Below are positions 34,843 to 42,865 of a stretch of 64,000 bases of DNA, piece after piece; the stretch's first letter is position 1, and every line of letters starts with the position of its first letter. The notes under the pieces were generated by a model. It was not told where the DNA came from. It did not search any database and saw nothing but the letters and a program-made list of their open reading frames with translations. The DNA is from Anaerolineales bacterium (GTDB lineage: Bacteria > Chloroflexota > Anaerolineae > Anaerolineales > UBA11579): NCBI GenBank assembly GCA_021463845.1, contig JAJTXV010000002.1, forward strand, positions 166,962 to 230,961, written 5' to 3'. Made by a program: the position numbers and the translations under genes.

Positions 34843-35937
34843 TTAGCTTAACTTCTCGAACAAGATCGCTTCGATGCGCTCGGCGGTGCGTCCGTCCCAT
34901 AATTCGGGCTGTCTGGGAGCCGCTTTTTGCCCTTGCAGGGCTCGGTAACCCTGAATAATGCCCTCGCGGCTATTACCAACCAAGCGGTTTCCGCCGGTTT
35001 CCAAGGTGATGGGCCGCTCAGTGTTCTCGCGCGCCGTCAGGCAAGGAATCCCCAACACGGTGCTTTCTTCCTGAATGCCGCCCGAGTCGGTCAAAATGAA
35101 TTGTGCCTGCGTCATCAGGCTCACAAACTCAAGGTAGCCTACCGGCTCCAGCAGCTTGACCCTGCTCTCTTCCAGCATTTTCAGAAGGCCCCACTCAGCC
35201 ATGCGTGCTCGGGTGCGCGGGTGTACCGGAAAGACTAGCTGGGTGCTCTGCTGGATCTGGACCAACGCTTCGGTAATTCCGCGCAGCGCGTCGTGCTCAT
35301 CCACGTTAGATGGCCGATGCAGTGTCACCACGCCATATTGGCCCGGTGTCAGGCTGTGTGCTTCCCAGGTCGCCATCTGTTCCGCAGCCGGCTTGAAGCG
35401 CAGCAAGCTGTCCACCATGATGTTGCCCACGCGGAACACGCGCTCTGTCGGGATGCCCGCCGCGGCCAGGTTGGCGTCCGCATCCGGTGAGGGGGTGAAC
35501 AAATAGTCCGCCAGCACATCCGCCACGATCCGGTTGTGTTCCTCCGGCATCTCACGGTCGAAGCTGCGCAGGCCAGCTTCCACATGGGCCAGGGGAATGT
35601 TCAGCTTATTGGCCGCGATCGAAGCCGCAAGAGTGGCATTGACATCACCGAACACCACCACCATATCCGGACGGCGCGCCGTGAATTCTTTGTCAAGCTC
35701 CACGATCACACGCGCTACTTGCTCATTGACGCTTCCGCCGTGAATGTCCAGATACAGATCGGGCTCAGCCATTTCCAACTGGCGGAAAAACACATCCGAC
35801 ATGTTGGCGTCAAAATGCTGGCCCGTATGGATCAGGCGCGCCTGCAGGCGGCCCTTGGCCTTGACCGCCGCCATCAGCGGAGCAGCCTTCATGAAGTTCG
35901 GTCGCGCCCCAACCACCAATGCCAATTGCTTAGTCAT
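34843..35937 (-). CDS. wecB: UDP-GlcNAc 2-epimerase, non-hydrolysing (WecB)
   Basis: The 364-residue enzyme interconverts UDP-GlcNAc and UDP-ManNAc, feeding the ManNAc branch of nonulosonic acids or enterobacterial-type antigens. VGARPNFMKAAPLM at the N-terminus, TGQHFD, HVEAGLRSFD, EEHNR and ILTDSGGIQEESTVLG are its signature segments. Length equals the family's norm. The ATG touches the stop of the LhgO-like gene, so the two are probably co-transcribed. Module B begins about 75 bp downstream with its own promoter. Confidence 0.95.
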   Translation of the reverse strand: MTKQLALVVGARPNFMKAAPLMAAVKAKGRLQARLIHTGQHFDANMSDVFFRQLEMAEPDLYLDIHGGSVNEQVARVIVELDKEFTARRPDMVVVFGDVNATLAASIAANKLNIPLAHVEAGLRSFDREMPEEHNRIVADVLADYLFTPSPDADANLAAAGIPTERVFRVGNIMVDSLLRFKPAAEQMATWEAHSLTPGQYGVVTLHRPSNVDEHDALRGITEALVQIQQSTQLVFPVHPRTRARMAEWGLLKMLEESRVKLLEPVGYLEFVSLMTQAQFILTDSGGIQEESTVLGIPCLTARENTERPITLETGGNRLVGNSREGIIQGYRALQGQKAAPRQPELWDGRTAERIEAILFEKLS

Positions 35938-37143
35938 CTAGTTCACCAATTCCGCTGCCTGGGCGGCGACATACTCACCAATCGCCAGGCTGGCCGTCGC
36001 GCCCGGTGAGGGCGCATTGAGCACATGCAGCCAACCATCGCCGTGGGCAAAACGGAAGTCTTCCACAAGCTTGCCATCCGTATCCACGGCCTGGGCGCGC
36101 ACTCCAGCCCGCGCTGGCAGCAAATGCTCCGCCTTGATCGCCGGCAGCATCTTCTGCACCTCGCGTGCAAAAGCGCGCACGCTGCCTGAGCGCATTAGCT
36201 CGCCCAAACCTGTACCCAGGTTGGGCAGCACCAACCGCCAAAAGCCACTGTAGCTCAACGACTCTAACGTATCTGTAAGCTCAAAGTCCCGGCTGAAATA
36301 CCCTTCGCGCCGCAAGCTGAACACCGCGTTCGGCCCCACCAGCACTTCGCCATCCGTCATCCGCGTCAGGTGCACGCCCAGAAACGGAAAGCGCGGGTCA
36401 GCCAGCGGGTAGACCATGCCACGCACCAGATGCTGAGCTTCTGCCCGCAGTCGGAAGTACTCACCCCGAAAGGGCACAATACGCAAGCCAGGGTCAATTC
36501 CTGTCAGGCGCGCCAGCCGGTCGCTGAACAAGCCGCCGCAGTTGACCGCAATCCGCGTTTGCACCTCACCATTGCTGGTTTGGAGATGCAGTACTCCATT
36601 TTTACGTTCAAAACGCTGTAATTTGGCGTTCAGGCGCACTTCTGCGCCCTCACGCACCAGTTCTTCGGCAAGCGCCTGCGCCACATGCCTGTAATCCACA
36701 ATTCCGGCCTGCCGCACCCAAATCGCTTGAATGGCCTTTACATGCGGTTCTATCTCAGCAATGCCTTCAGGGCCGATGATCTCCAGGGCCAGCCCGTTCT
36801 CGGTGCCGCGCTCGTATAGCGGCTGCAGCCGCGGCAGCTCTTCTTCACTGGTGGCGACGATAAGCTTGCCGGTCATCTCATACTTGATGCTGTGTTCGTC
36901 GCAAAAGGCCAACATAGCCTGGCGCCCGGCCGCGGTCAGCTGCGCCTTGAGACTACCGTGTTTGTAATAAATGCCTGAGTGCAGCACGCCGCTGTTGCGG
37001 CCGGATTGGTGTGCCGCCACCTGCGGCTCTTTTTCCAGCACCACCAGCGAGCTGCCCGGGTACTTTTGCAACAAGGCGCGCGCCGTGGCCAGGCCGATCA
37101 GGCCAGCGCCAATTACGGCGAAGTCATGCGTCTTGGTTTGCAT
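35938..37143 (-). CDS. lhgO: L-2-hydroxyglutarate oxidase (LhgO)-like FAD oxidoreductase
   Basis: A 401-residue DAO-family enzyme. FAVIGAGLIGLATARALLQKYPG is the FAD-binding Rossmann motif, HQSGRNSGVLHSGIYYK is the LhgO-characteristic flavin loop, and LHVLNAPSPGATASLAIGEYVA is the C-terminal FAD motif. The enzyme oxidises L-2-hydroxyglutarate to 2-oxoglutarate with electrons to the membrane quinone pool. It precedes wecB with no gap. A metabolic link with glycan genes is not known, although LhgO-like genes do occur in sugar loci. A weak TATGAT box lies 15 nt upstream. Confidence 0.88.
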   Translation of the reverse strand: MQTKTHDFAVIGAGLIGLATARALLQKYPGSSLVVLEKEPQVAAHQSGRNSGVLHSGIYYKHGSLKAQLTAAGRQAMLAFCDEHSIKYEMTGKLIVATSEEELPRLQPLYERGTENGLALEIIGPEGIAEIEPHVKAIQAIWVRQAGIVDYRHVAQALAEELVREGAEVRLNAKLQRFERKNGVLHLQTSNGEVQTRIAVNCGGLFSDRLARLTGIDPGLRIVPFRGEYFRLRAEAQHLVRGMVYPLADPRFPFLGVHLTRMTDGEVLVGPNAVFSLRREGYFSRDFELTDTLESLSYSGFWRLVLPNLGTGLGELMRSGSVRAFAREVQKMLPAIKAEHLLPARAGVRAQAVDTDGKLVEDFRFAHGDGWLHVLNAPSPGATASLAIGEYVAAQAAELVN

Positions 37144-37172
37144 GTTAAATTCATCATAACTCAGCCAAAAAC

Positions 37173-37201
37173 TTGACGGCGCAGCACGCGCACACTAGAA
37201 T
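37173..37201 (+). promoter_or_regulatory. Promoter of the cobalamin-uptake operon
   Basis: TTGACG (37173-37178) and TAGAAT (37196-37201) are separated by 17 nt, close to the sigma70 consensus. The transcript would start near 37208, just before the riboswitch. Confidence 0.7.
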
Positions 37202-37213
37202 GGTCTAGCTCAT

Positions 37214-37345
37214 TAACATTGCAACTGGGTGGTTGTTTGTTCCGACAAACAGCAACTGCGAAGCCGGTGAGAATCCGGCGCTGTCCCGCAACTGTGATCC
37301 GTCATCTGAGACGGTAAGCCAGGTCGCCGGCCCAGCTTGCTCAAG
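37214..37345 (+). ncRNA. Cobalamin (B12) riboswitch aptamer
   Basis: The conserved core GCCGGTGAGAATCCGGC is followed by GCTGTCCCGCAACTGTGA, the hallmark B12-box region, and then by GTAAGCCAGGTCGCC, which is the 3' conserved strand. It is preceded by a matching 5' arm. It lies 100 nt upstream of a terminator and btuF. Binding of adenosylcobalamin should favour the terminator. The aptamer boundaries are approximate. Confidence 0.92.
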
Positions 37346-37409
37346 CACAATCCTCGACGATAGGAGGTGCCTCACCGTTCAAGCCCAGAACCACCGCTTG
37401 ACAACACCT

Positions 37410-37437
37410 TCCCTGCCGCGTGCAGGGATTTTTGTTT
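37410..37437 (+). terminator. Intrinsic terminator, riboswitch expression platform
   Basis: TCCCTGC (37410-37416) pairs with GCAGGGA (37422-37428) across a 5-nt loop, followed by a T-run. It lies 20 nt before the btuF GTG, so it most likely forms the off state of the cobalamin riboswitch. A TCAAGC/GCTTGA pair just upstream could belong to the competing antiterminator structure. Confidence 0.75.
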
Positions 37438-37458
37438 AATCAACTAAGGAGACTTACT

Positions 37459-38418
37459 GTGAAGAAACGCATTCTCAGCAGCCTTGTGCTGCTCGCTCTG
37501 TTGGCCGCCTGCGCCCCCGCAGCCGTGGCCACCCAAGCTCCCACAGTGGTGGAACCCACCACTGCGCCCGTTGTAGTCGATACCAGCATCAGCCTCACCG
37601 ATGACCTTGGCCGCGAAGTCATCCTCGAAGCCCCCGCCGCCCGCGTGGTGTCCATGGCGCCCTCCAACACCGAGTTGCTCTTCGCCGTGGGTGCTGGCGA
37701 CCAAGTCGTCGGCCGTGACCCGTACTCCAACTTCCCTGACGAAGCGCTGGACGTGGCCGACATTGGCGACACGTACGCCAGCCTGAACACCGAGCTGATC
37801 CTCAGCCTGGAACCTGACCTGGTGCTTGCGGCCGGCATTACTCCGCCAGAACAGGTGGACCAGCTGGAGCAGATCGGCATCACGGTCTACTGGCTCGGCA
37901 ACCCCACGGACCTCGAGGGCTTGTATCGCAACCTCGAGACCGTCGGCATCCTCACGGGCAATGAGCAGGAAGCCCTGGCCGCCATTGACGAGCTCAGCGC
38001 CCGCGCCGATGCGGTGCTGGCTGCAGTCGCCAATGTCACCGATAAGCCCACCGTCTTCTACGAAGTCGATGGCCAGACCGACCCCAACGCGCCGTTCACC
38101 GCTGGGGCGGGCACCTTCATTGACCTCATCATCAACCTGGCTGGTGGCGCCAACGTGGTTGGCGATCAGGATGGATACATCGCCTACAGCATTGAAGACC
38201 TGCTGGTAGCCGACCCAGACGTCATCCTGCTGGGTGACTACGCCTGGGGCGCCACGGTCGAGTCCGTTGCGGCCCGCTCGGGCTGGAGCGCTCTGTCCGC
38301 CGTAGCCAATGACCAGGTCTACCCGTTCAACGATGACCACATGAGCCGGCCCGGCCCGCGCCTCATCAACGCGCTGGAGGATCTGGCGCGCCTGCTGCAT
38401 CCAGAGCTTTTCGACTAA
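37459..38418 (+). CDS. btuF: BtuF-like cobalamin-binding lipoprotein
   Basis: A 319-residue solute-binding protein starting with GTG at 37459, with AAGGAG 8 nt upstream. Residues 1-18 form a lipoprotein signal ending in LLAAC, so Cys18 is probably lipidated. The mature part is a Peripla_BP_2 domain: DDLGREVILEAPAARVVSMAPSNTELL, DPDVILLGD and NDQVYPFNDDHMSRPGPRL. It captures cobalamin outside the membrane for the permease-ATPase pair next door. The riboswitch strongly supports B12 as the ligand over iron-siderophores. Confidence 0.9.
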   Translation: MKKRILSSLVLLALLAACAPAAVATQAPTVVEPTTAPVVVDTSISLTDDLGREVILEAPAARVVSMAPSNTELLFAVGAGDQVVGRDPYSNFPDEALDVADIGDTYASLNTELILSLEPDLVLAAGITPPEQVDQLEQIGITVYWLGNPTDLEGLYRNLETVGILTGNEQEALAAIDELSARADAVLAAVANVTDKPTVFYEVDGQTDPNAPFTAGAGTFIDLIINLAGGANVVGDQDGYIAYSIEDLLVADPDVILLGDYAWGATVESVAARSGWSALSAVANDQVYPFNDDHMSRPGPRLINALEDLARLLHPELFD

Positions 38419-38430
38419 GCACCACAAATA

Positions 38431-38461
38431 CTGCGGGGCGAGCATAATGCTCGCCCCGCAG
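38431..38461 (+). other. Intercistronic hairpin between btuF and btuC
   Basis: A perfect 14-bp inverted repeat, CTGCGGGGCGAGCA with its complement, and a TAA loop. It has no T-run. It starts 12 nt after the btuF stop and ends 10 nt before the btuC start. It may stabilise the btuF mRNA end or lower btuC expression, giving more binding protein than permease. Confidence 0.7.
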
Positions 38462-38471
38462 CCGCACTTAT

Positions 38472-39485
38472 ATGAAATCTTTCATCCGCCGCCATCCATT
38501 TATCACCACTGCCATCCTCTTGGTCGGCGCATTTTTGCTTAGCATTGCGCTGGGCTCTGTCTTCATCCCGCCTGAAAGCATTTTCAAGGCCTTGCTTGGT
38601 CTTGAACCATTGCAAGGCACGCTAAACACGATCCTGTTCGAGATCCGCCTGCCGCACGCCGTGCTCATCACGCTCACCGGCGCGGCCCTGGCCGCCAGCG
38701 GCACGGCCTACCAAGGTTTGTTCCGCAATCCCCTGGCCGACCCATACCTCATTGGCATTGCCTCTGGCGCCGGGCTTGGCGCCGTCACCATGATGGCGCG
38801 CGATTGGCCCAAGGATCTGCTGGGTTTCTACAGCGTTCCGGCGGCGGCTTTCGCAGGCGCCCTGGTTACGGTTGCCATCGTGTATTCGATCGCTCGCTTG
38901 GGCAAAACGGTGCCGGTCACCACGCTCATCCTGGCGGGCGTCGCTGTCAGCACCTTTGCCACTTCGCTCAGTTCATTCCTCATGCTGCAATCCGAAAGTG
39001 AATTACGTCGCGCCATTGCGTGGCTTCTGGGTGGCGCCGCCCTCAGCGGGTGGCAGCCCGTCATCGCCATGCTGCCTTATGTTGTCGTTGGTGTCACCGC
39101 GCTGCTATTCTCCGGCCACCAACTCAACGTCCTGCAAACTGGCGAAGAACAAGCCCAGCAGTTGGGCCTGCCGGTGGAGCGCATCAAACTGGTGCTCATC
39201 ATCGCCGCCTCGCTGGCGGCGGCCGCCGCGGTGGCCTTCTCCGGCATGATCGGCTTCATCGGCCTGGTCATTCCGCACTCCCTGCGTCTCATCTGGGGCG
39301 GCGACCATCGCCGTTTGCTGCCGCTCTCCTTGTTCGGTGGTGCCGCAGCGCTGCTGGTGGCCGATGTAGTCGCCCGCACAATTCTTCCGCCGCAGGTAGT
39401 TCCCGTTGGCATCATCACTGCCCTGGTCGGCGTGCCCTTCTTCCTCTGGCTGCTGCGCCGTGCCAAAGCGCAGATGTATTGGTAA
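38472..39485 (+). CDS. btuC: BtuC-like FecCD permease
   Basis: A 337-residue membrane protein with about ten hydrophobic segments. Family marks are LGSVFIPPESIFKALLG, IRLPHAVLITLTGAALAASGTAYQGLFRNPLADPYLIG and FSGMIGFIGLVIPHSLRLIWGGDHRRLLPLS, the last being the ATPase-coupling loop. It is the cobalamin channel of the BtuCDF importer, working with the adjoining ATPase. No clear ribosome-binding site precedes the ATG, so translation may depend on the upstream message. Confidence 0.92.
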   Translation: MKSFIRRHPFITTAILLVGAFLLSIALGSVFIPPESIFKALLGLEPLQGTLNTILFEIRLPHAVLITLTGAALAASGTAYQGLFRNPLADPYLIGIASGAGLGAVTMMARDWPKDLLGFYSVPAAAFAGALVTVAIVYSIARLGKTVPVTTLILAGVAVSTFATSLSSFLMLQSESELRRAIAWLLGGAALSGWQPVIAMLPYVVVGVTALLFSGHQLNVLQTGEEQAQQLGLPVERIKLVLIIAASLAAAAAVAFSGMIGFIGLVIPHSLRLIWGGDHRRLLPLSLFGGAAALLVADVVARTILPPQVVPVGIITALVGVPFFLWLLRRAKAQMYW

Positions 39486-39487
39486 CC

Positions 39488-40261
39488 ATGCTGTCGATTC
39501 AGAATCTCTCGCTCACTTATGGCAGCTCTCAGGTCCTGACCGACTTGAGTCTCGAGCTCCGCCCGGGCGAAGTACTCGGTCTCATTGGCCCCAACGGCGC
39601 CGGTAAAAGCAGCCTCATCCGCGCCCTCAGCGGTGTGCTCGCCCCGCACAGCGGGCACATCTCTTTCAATAGGCAGGACCTGCTGGCCATGTCCGAGGCC
39701 CAGCGCGCCCGCCTGGTCAGCGTAGTGCCCCAGTCCACCCAGCTGCCGCCAGCCTTCACTGTCTATGAATGCGTGGCTCTGGGGCGCACTCCACACCTCA
39801 ACTGGCTGGGCACCCTAAGCACAGCCGATAAGTCAAAAATTGACTGGGCCATGCAGGTTACCGAGAGCGCCGCGTTAAAAAACCGCCGCGCCGGTGAGCT
39901 TTCTGGCGGCGAGCAGCAGAGCGTGCTGCTCGCTCGCGCCCTTGCGCAGGATTGTCCCATCCTGCTGCTCGACGAGCCCACCGCTCACCTGGACCTACAC
40001 CACCAGGTAGCCATTCTCAATGTGGTCCGCAGCCTGGCCCGCGAGCGCGAGCTGGCTGTGCTGGTCGCCCTGCATGACCTCAACTTAGCTTCCCTGTTCG
40101 CTGAACGCTTGGCCTTGCTGGTCAACGGCCGTCTGCAGGCACAGGGCACTCCGCAGGAAGTGCTGACCCAGGACGCTCTGTTGCGGGCCTATGCGGTTTC
40201 CACTCGCATCCTGCCCAATCCTGAAACCGGCCAGCCCTGGGTCGTCCTGCAAGACAAGTAA
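39488..40261 (+). CDS. btuD: BtuD-like cobalamin ABC ATPase
   Basis: A 257-residue ATPase from the ATG at 39488, two bases after the btuC stop. LIGPNGAGKSSLIRALSG is Walker A, GELSGGEQQSVLLARALAQ is the signature and ILLLDEPTAHLDLHHQ is Walker B, with VALHDLN holding the switch histidine. It energises B12 import through BtuC. The order riboswitch-F-C-D is standard and no cobalamin biosynthesis genes follow, so the cell may depend on uptake. Confidence 0.93.
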   Translation: MLSIQNLSLTYGSSQVLTDLSLELRPGEVLGLIGPNGAGKSSLIRALSGVLAPHSGHISFNRQDLLAMSEAQRARLVSVVPQSTQLPPAFTVYECVALGRTPHLNWLGTLSTADKSKIDWAMQVTESAALKNRRAGELSGGEQQSVLLARALAQDCPILLLDEPTAHLDLHHQVAILNVVRSLARERELAVLVALHDLNLASLFAERLALLVNGRLQAQGTPQEVLTQDALLRAYAVSTRILPNPETGQPWVVLQDK

Positions 40262-40314
40262 ATTCAGCCTGTGATTCCGCCGCGCGCCGCCGCCCGCGTG
40301 CGTACAATGCGCGG

Positions 40315-41307
40315 GTGTCTGTCAAACGCATCCTGTTAGTCGAAGATCAGCCGCAAGCCGCCCACGCGCTGCTTGAAGGCCTGGCCAGCCTCGGCCCCGC
40401 CGTCACAGTGCATGGCGCGCCTTCAGCAGAAGCCGCGCTGCGCGCCCTGCAAGACGCGCCGTTTGATATGCTGATTGCCGACGTGCTCTTGCCGGGCATC
40501 TCCGGCCTGGAGCTTATGGCTCGCTTCCGCCGCCACAACCCAGCCACCCGTGTCATCCTGCTCAGCGGAGTTCAAGACGAATCCATCCGCAGCCAGGTGG
40601 CCCGCAGTGGCGCAGACGGCTTCTTCTTCAAGCCGGTCGAGCTGGCCGATGTGCTGGATGCTGTTGAGCGTCAGCTTGGGCTGGTCAAAACCATCCTGCC
40701 TACCGAGCTCTCTGTCATCAAGAACTCGCAAGACAGCGCCAGCATTGCCCAGCAACTGGCCGAGCTGCGCTTCACCTTGCAGGCCTACTCTGCTCTGCTC
40801 ATCGCCAGTGACGGCCAGGTGCTGGCTCGCGCCGGTGTGCTGCCTAACCCGGCCGTCGAGGCCACGCTGATTACGCACATGCTCTCCGTTATCCAGGCTA
40901 GCCAGCGCATGGGCAGCCTGCTGGGCGCCGCCGAGCCGGATGACCTGCTGGCTATCCGCGGCGCAAACGAGCATGTCTACTTTGCCAGCCTGGGTTCCGG
41001 CCGTTGCCTGGCCGTGGTCACCAAGCCCCTTAGCACGGCCCGCGCCGCCGCACTAGCGCAGGCAGTGCACAAAACCAGCCTGCGCCTCACCCAGTCTTCG
41101 GCTCCGTCTCCACAGAACGCCGAAGCCAAACTGGAAGAAACTGACCCGCATCTCGAAAAATTGCTGGCCATGGAGGACACGCGGCCCAGCCGCGTGGCCG
41201 CTGAGCGCTATTGGGAGAGTACCGACCTGCAGGCGCCGCGCATTCACGGCGCCATCAGCTACGAGCAGGCAGCCCAGATCGGCCTCGCACCGCCCATCCA
41301 GCAATAG
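40315..41307 (+). CDS. Response-regulator receiver fused to a roadblock/LC7-like domain
   Basis: A 330-residue protein starting with GTG. Residues 1-125 form a receiver domain with acidic Asp11, phosphoacceptor Asp56 in MLIADVLLPG and a lysine in FFFKPVE. Residues about 145-260 (TLQAYSALLIASDGQVLARAG through YFASLGSGRCLAVV) look like a roadblock/LC7 fold, found with small GTPases in bacteria. The last 65 residues are low in pattern. No DNA-binding domain is seen, so it may regulate a GTPase partner rather than transcription. A TACAAT box at 40303 lies only 6 nt before the GTG, so the message may be leaderless. Confidence 0.75.
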   Translation: MSVKRILLVEDQPQAAHALLEGLASLGPAVTVHGAPSAEAALRALQDAPFDMLIADVLLPGISGLELMARFRRHNPATRVILLSGVQDESIRSQVARSGADGFFFKPVELADVLDAVERQLGLVKTILPTELSVIKNSQDSASIAQQLAELRFTLQAYSALLIASDGQVLARAGVLPNPAVEATLITHMLSVIQASQRMGSLLGAAEPDDLLAIRGANEHVYFASLGSGRCLAVVTKPLSTARAAALAQAVHKTSLRLTQSSAPSPQNAEAKLEETDPHLEKLLAMEDTRPSRVAAERYWESTDLQAPRIHGAISYEQAAQIGLAPPIQQ

Positions 41308-41355
41308 CTCGCGCTGCATGTTACAATTTTGCGCCTTCGGCTAACCCCGACCCTT

Positions 41356-41426
41356 TGGGGCGTGGTGCAATGGCAGCACACCGGACTTTGAATCCGTGGA
41401 TCCTGGTTCGAGTCCAGGCGCCCCGA
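41356..41426 (+). tRNA. trnQ: tRNA-Gln (TTG anticodon)
   Basis: Seventy-one bases fold as a cloverleaf. The acceptor TGGGGCG pairs with CGCCCCG (one T-G pair), the D arm is GTGC/GCAC, and the anticodon loop CTTTGAA reads TTG, decoding CAA/CAG. The T arm is CCTGG/CCAGG with loop TTCGAGT. CCA is not encoded. A weak TACAAT box lies at 41322-41327. Confidence 0.95.
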
Positions 41427-41512
41427 CTTGCGTCAAACATGCAAGCATCTGAAGACCCCCTCCCTGATTCTTCGCTTCTCCTATTCTTAACGCCTGGCAG
41501 GTGGCCGGCTGC

Positions 41513-42865
41513 ATGACCACCCGCGTCGTCATCCTGGCCGCCGGCAAAGGCACGCGCATGCGCTCGCGCCTGCCCAAGATTCTGCATCCCCTCGGTGGCA
41601 TGCCCATGGTGCAGCACGCCTTGGATGCTGCCCGCCAGGCCAGCCCGTTGCCGCCCGTGCTGGTCATCGGCCACGGGGCCGCTGCCATCCGCGCCGCCAT
41701 CGGTGACCAGGCCGAATATGTCGAGCAGCACGAGCAGAACGGCACCGGCCATGCAGTCATGCAGGCCCAGGCCGCTCTGGAAGGCAAGGCCGAGCAGGTC
41801 ATCGTTTCCAACGCTGACCTGCCGCTCCTCACCGGCCAAACCTTGGCCGCCCTGGCCGAGGCGCACGCCAAAAGCAAGGCGGCCATCACTCTGCTTACCC
41901 TGAAGCAAAAGAATGCCCGCGGCTTTGGCCGCATCAAACGCCTCAAAGGCAAACCAGTGGCCATCATTGAAGAGGCCGAAGCCACGCCAAAGCAGCTCCT
42001 CATTGAAGAGCTCAATGTCGGCGCGTATTGCTTCAATGCCAAATGGCTATGGGCCGCCCTATCCAAGCTCAAGCCTTCCGCTAAAAAGGGCGAGTATTAC
42101 CTGACCGATCTACTGGCCATCGCTGTCAAGCAAAACAAAAAAATCCATAGCCTGGAACTGCAAGACCCCACCGAGGCGATTGGCATCAACACTCGCGAAC
42201 ACCTGGCCGAAGCCGAATTCGCTCTGCGCCAACGCATCAACCGCCACTGGATGCTGGCCGGTGTCACCATTCAGGACCCGCTGACTACCTACATTGAACC
42301 CGGCGTCACCCTGGGCCAAGACACCACCATCCTACCCAACACCATGCTGCTGGCCGGCACCCAGGTGGGTGAGGACTGCATCATCGGGCCAAATACCTCC
42401 ATCAGCCACAGCCGCGTCGGCAATGGCTGCCACATCCAGGCCGCCGTCGTGGAGCACGCCGTCATTGAGAATGATGTTGAGATCGGCCCGTTTGCCCATC
42501 TGCGCAAGGGTGCCCACCTGGAAGACGGCGTACATATGGGCAATTTTGGCGAGATCAAGAACTCGCGCCTGGCCCCCGGCGTCAAGATGGGCCACTTCTC
42601 CTACATCGGTGACGCCACCATTGGCAAGGACGTCAACATCGGCGCCGGCACCATCACCGCCAACTACGACGGCAAGAACAAAAACCCCACTGTGATCGAA
42701 GACGGTGTCTTCATCGGCAGCGATACCATGTTGGTTGCCCCGCTGCACATTGGTAAAGGCGCCCGCACCGGCGCCGGCGCGGTGGTAACCAAAGATGTAC
42801 CCCCTCATACTGTGGTGGCGGGCGTGCCCGCCCGCGCCATCCGCAAACTGGAAGGTTCTGATTAG
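41513..42865 (+). CDS. glmU: Bifunctional GlmU: GlcNAc-1-P uridylyltransferase / GlcN-1-P acetyltransferase
   Basis: The 450-residue enzyme makes UDP-GlcNAc, the precursor of peptidoglycan and of the sugars in the polysaccharide locus. The start is the ATG at 41513, with AGGTGG 8 nt upstream; an in-frame GTG at 41501 is less likely. The N-terminal Rossmann part carries LAAGKGTRMRSRLPKILHPLGG. The C-terminal left-handed beta-helix has hexapeptide repeats and ends with ARTGAGAVVTKDVPPHTVV. It is complete, with both catalytic halves. Confidence 0.95.
   Translation: MTTRVVILAAGKGTRMRSRLPKILHPLGGMPMVQHALDAARQASPLPPVLVIGHGAAAIRAAIGDQAEYVEQHEQNGTGHAVMQAQAALEGKAEQVIVSNADLPLLTGQTLAALAEAHAKSKAAITLLTLKQKNARGFGRIKRLKGKPVAIIEEAEATPKQLLIEELNVGAYCFNAKWLWAALSKLKPSAKKGEYYLTDLLAIAVKQNKKIHSLELQDPTEAIGINTREHLAEAEFALRQRINRHWMLAGVTIQDPLTTYIEPGVTLGQDTTILPNTMLLAGTQVGEDCIIGPNTSISHSRVGNGCHIQAAVVEHAVIENDVEIGPFAHLRKGAHLEDGVHMGNFGEIKNSRLAPGVKMGHFSYIGDATIGKDVNIGAGTITANYDGKNKNPTVIEDGVFIGSDTMLVAPLHIGKGARTGAGAVVTKDVPPHTVVAGVPARAIRKLEGSD

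Noticed and set aside
37444-38445. A 333-codon minus-strand frame opposite btuF
   Set aside because: BtuF has a signal, lipobox, domain motifs and riboswitch control; the opposite frame has no motif.
41427-41512. Short inverted repeat CTTGC/GCAAG after tRNA-Gln
   Set aside because: The stem is weak with a 9-nt loop and no T-run, so it is not a convincing terminator.
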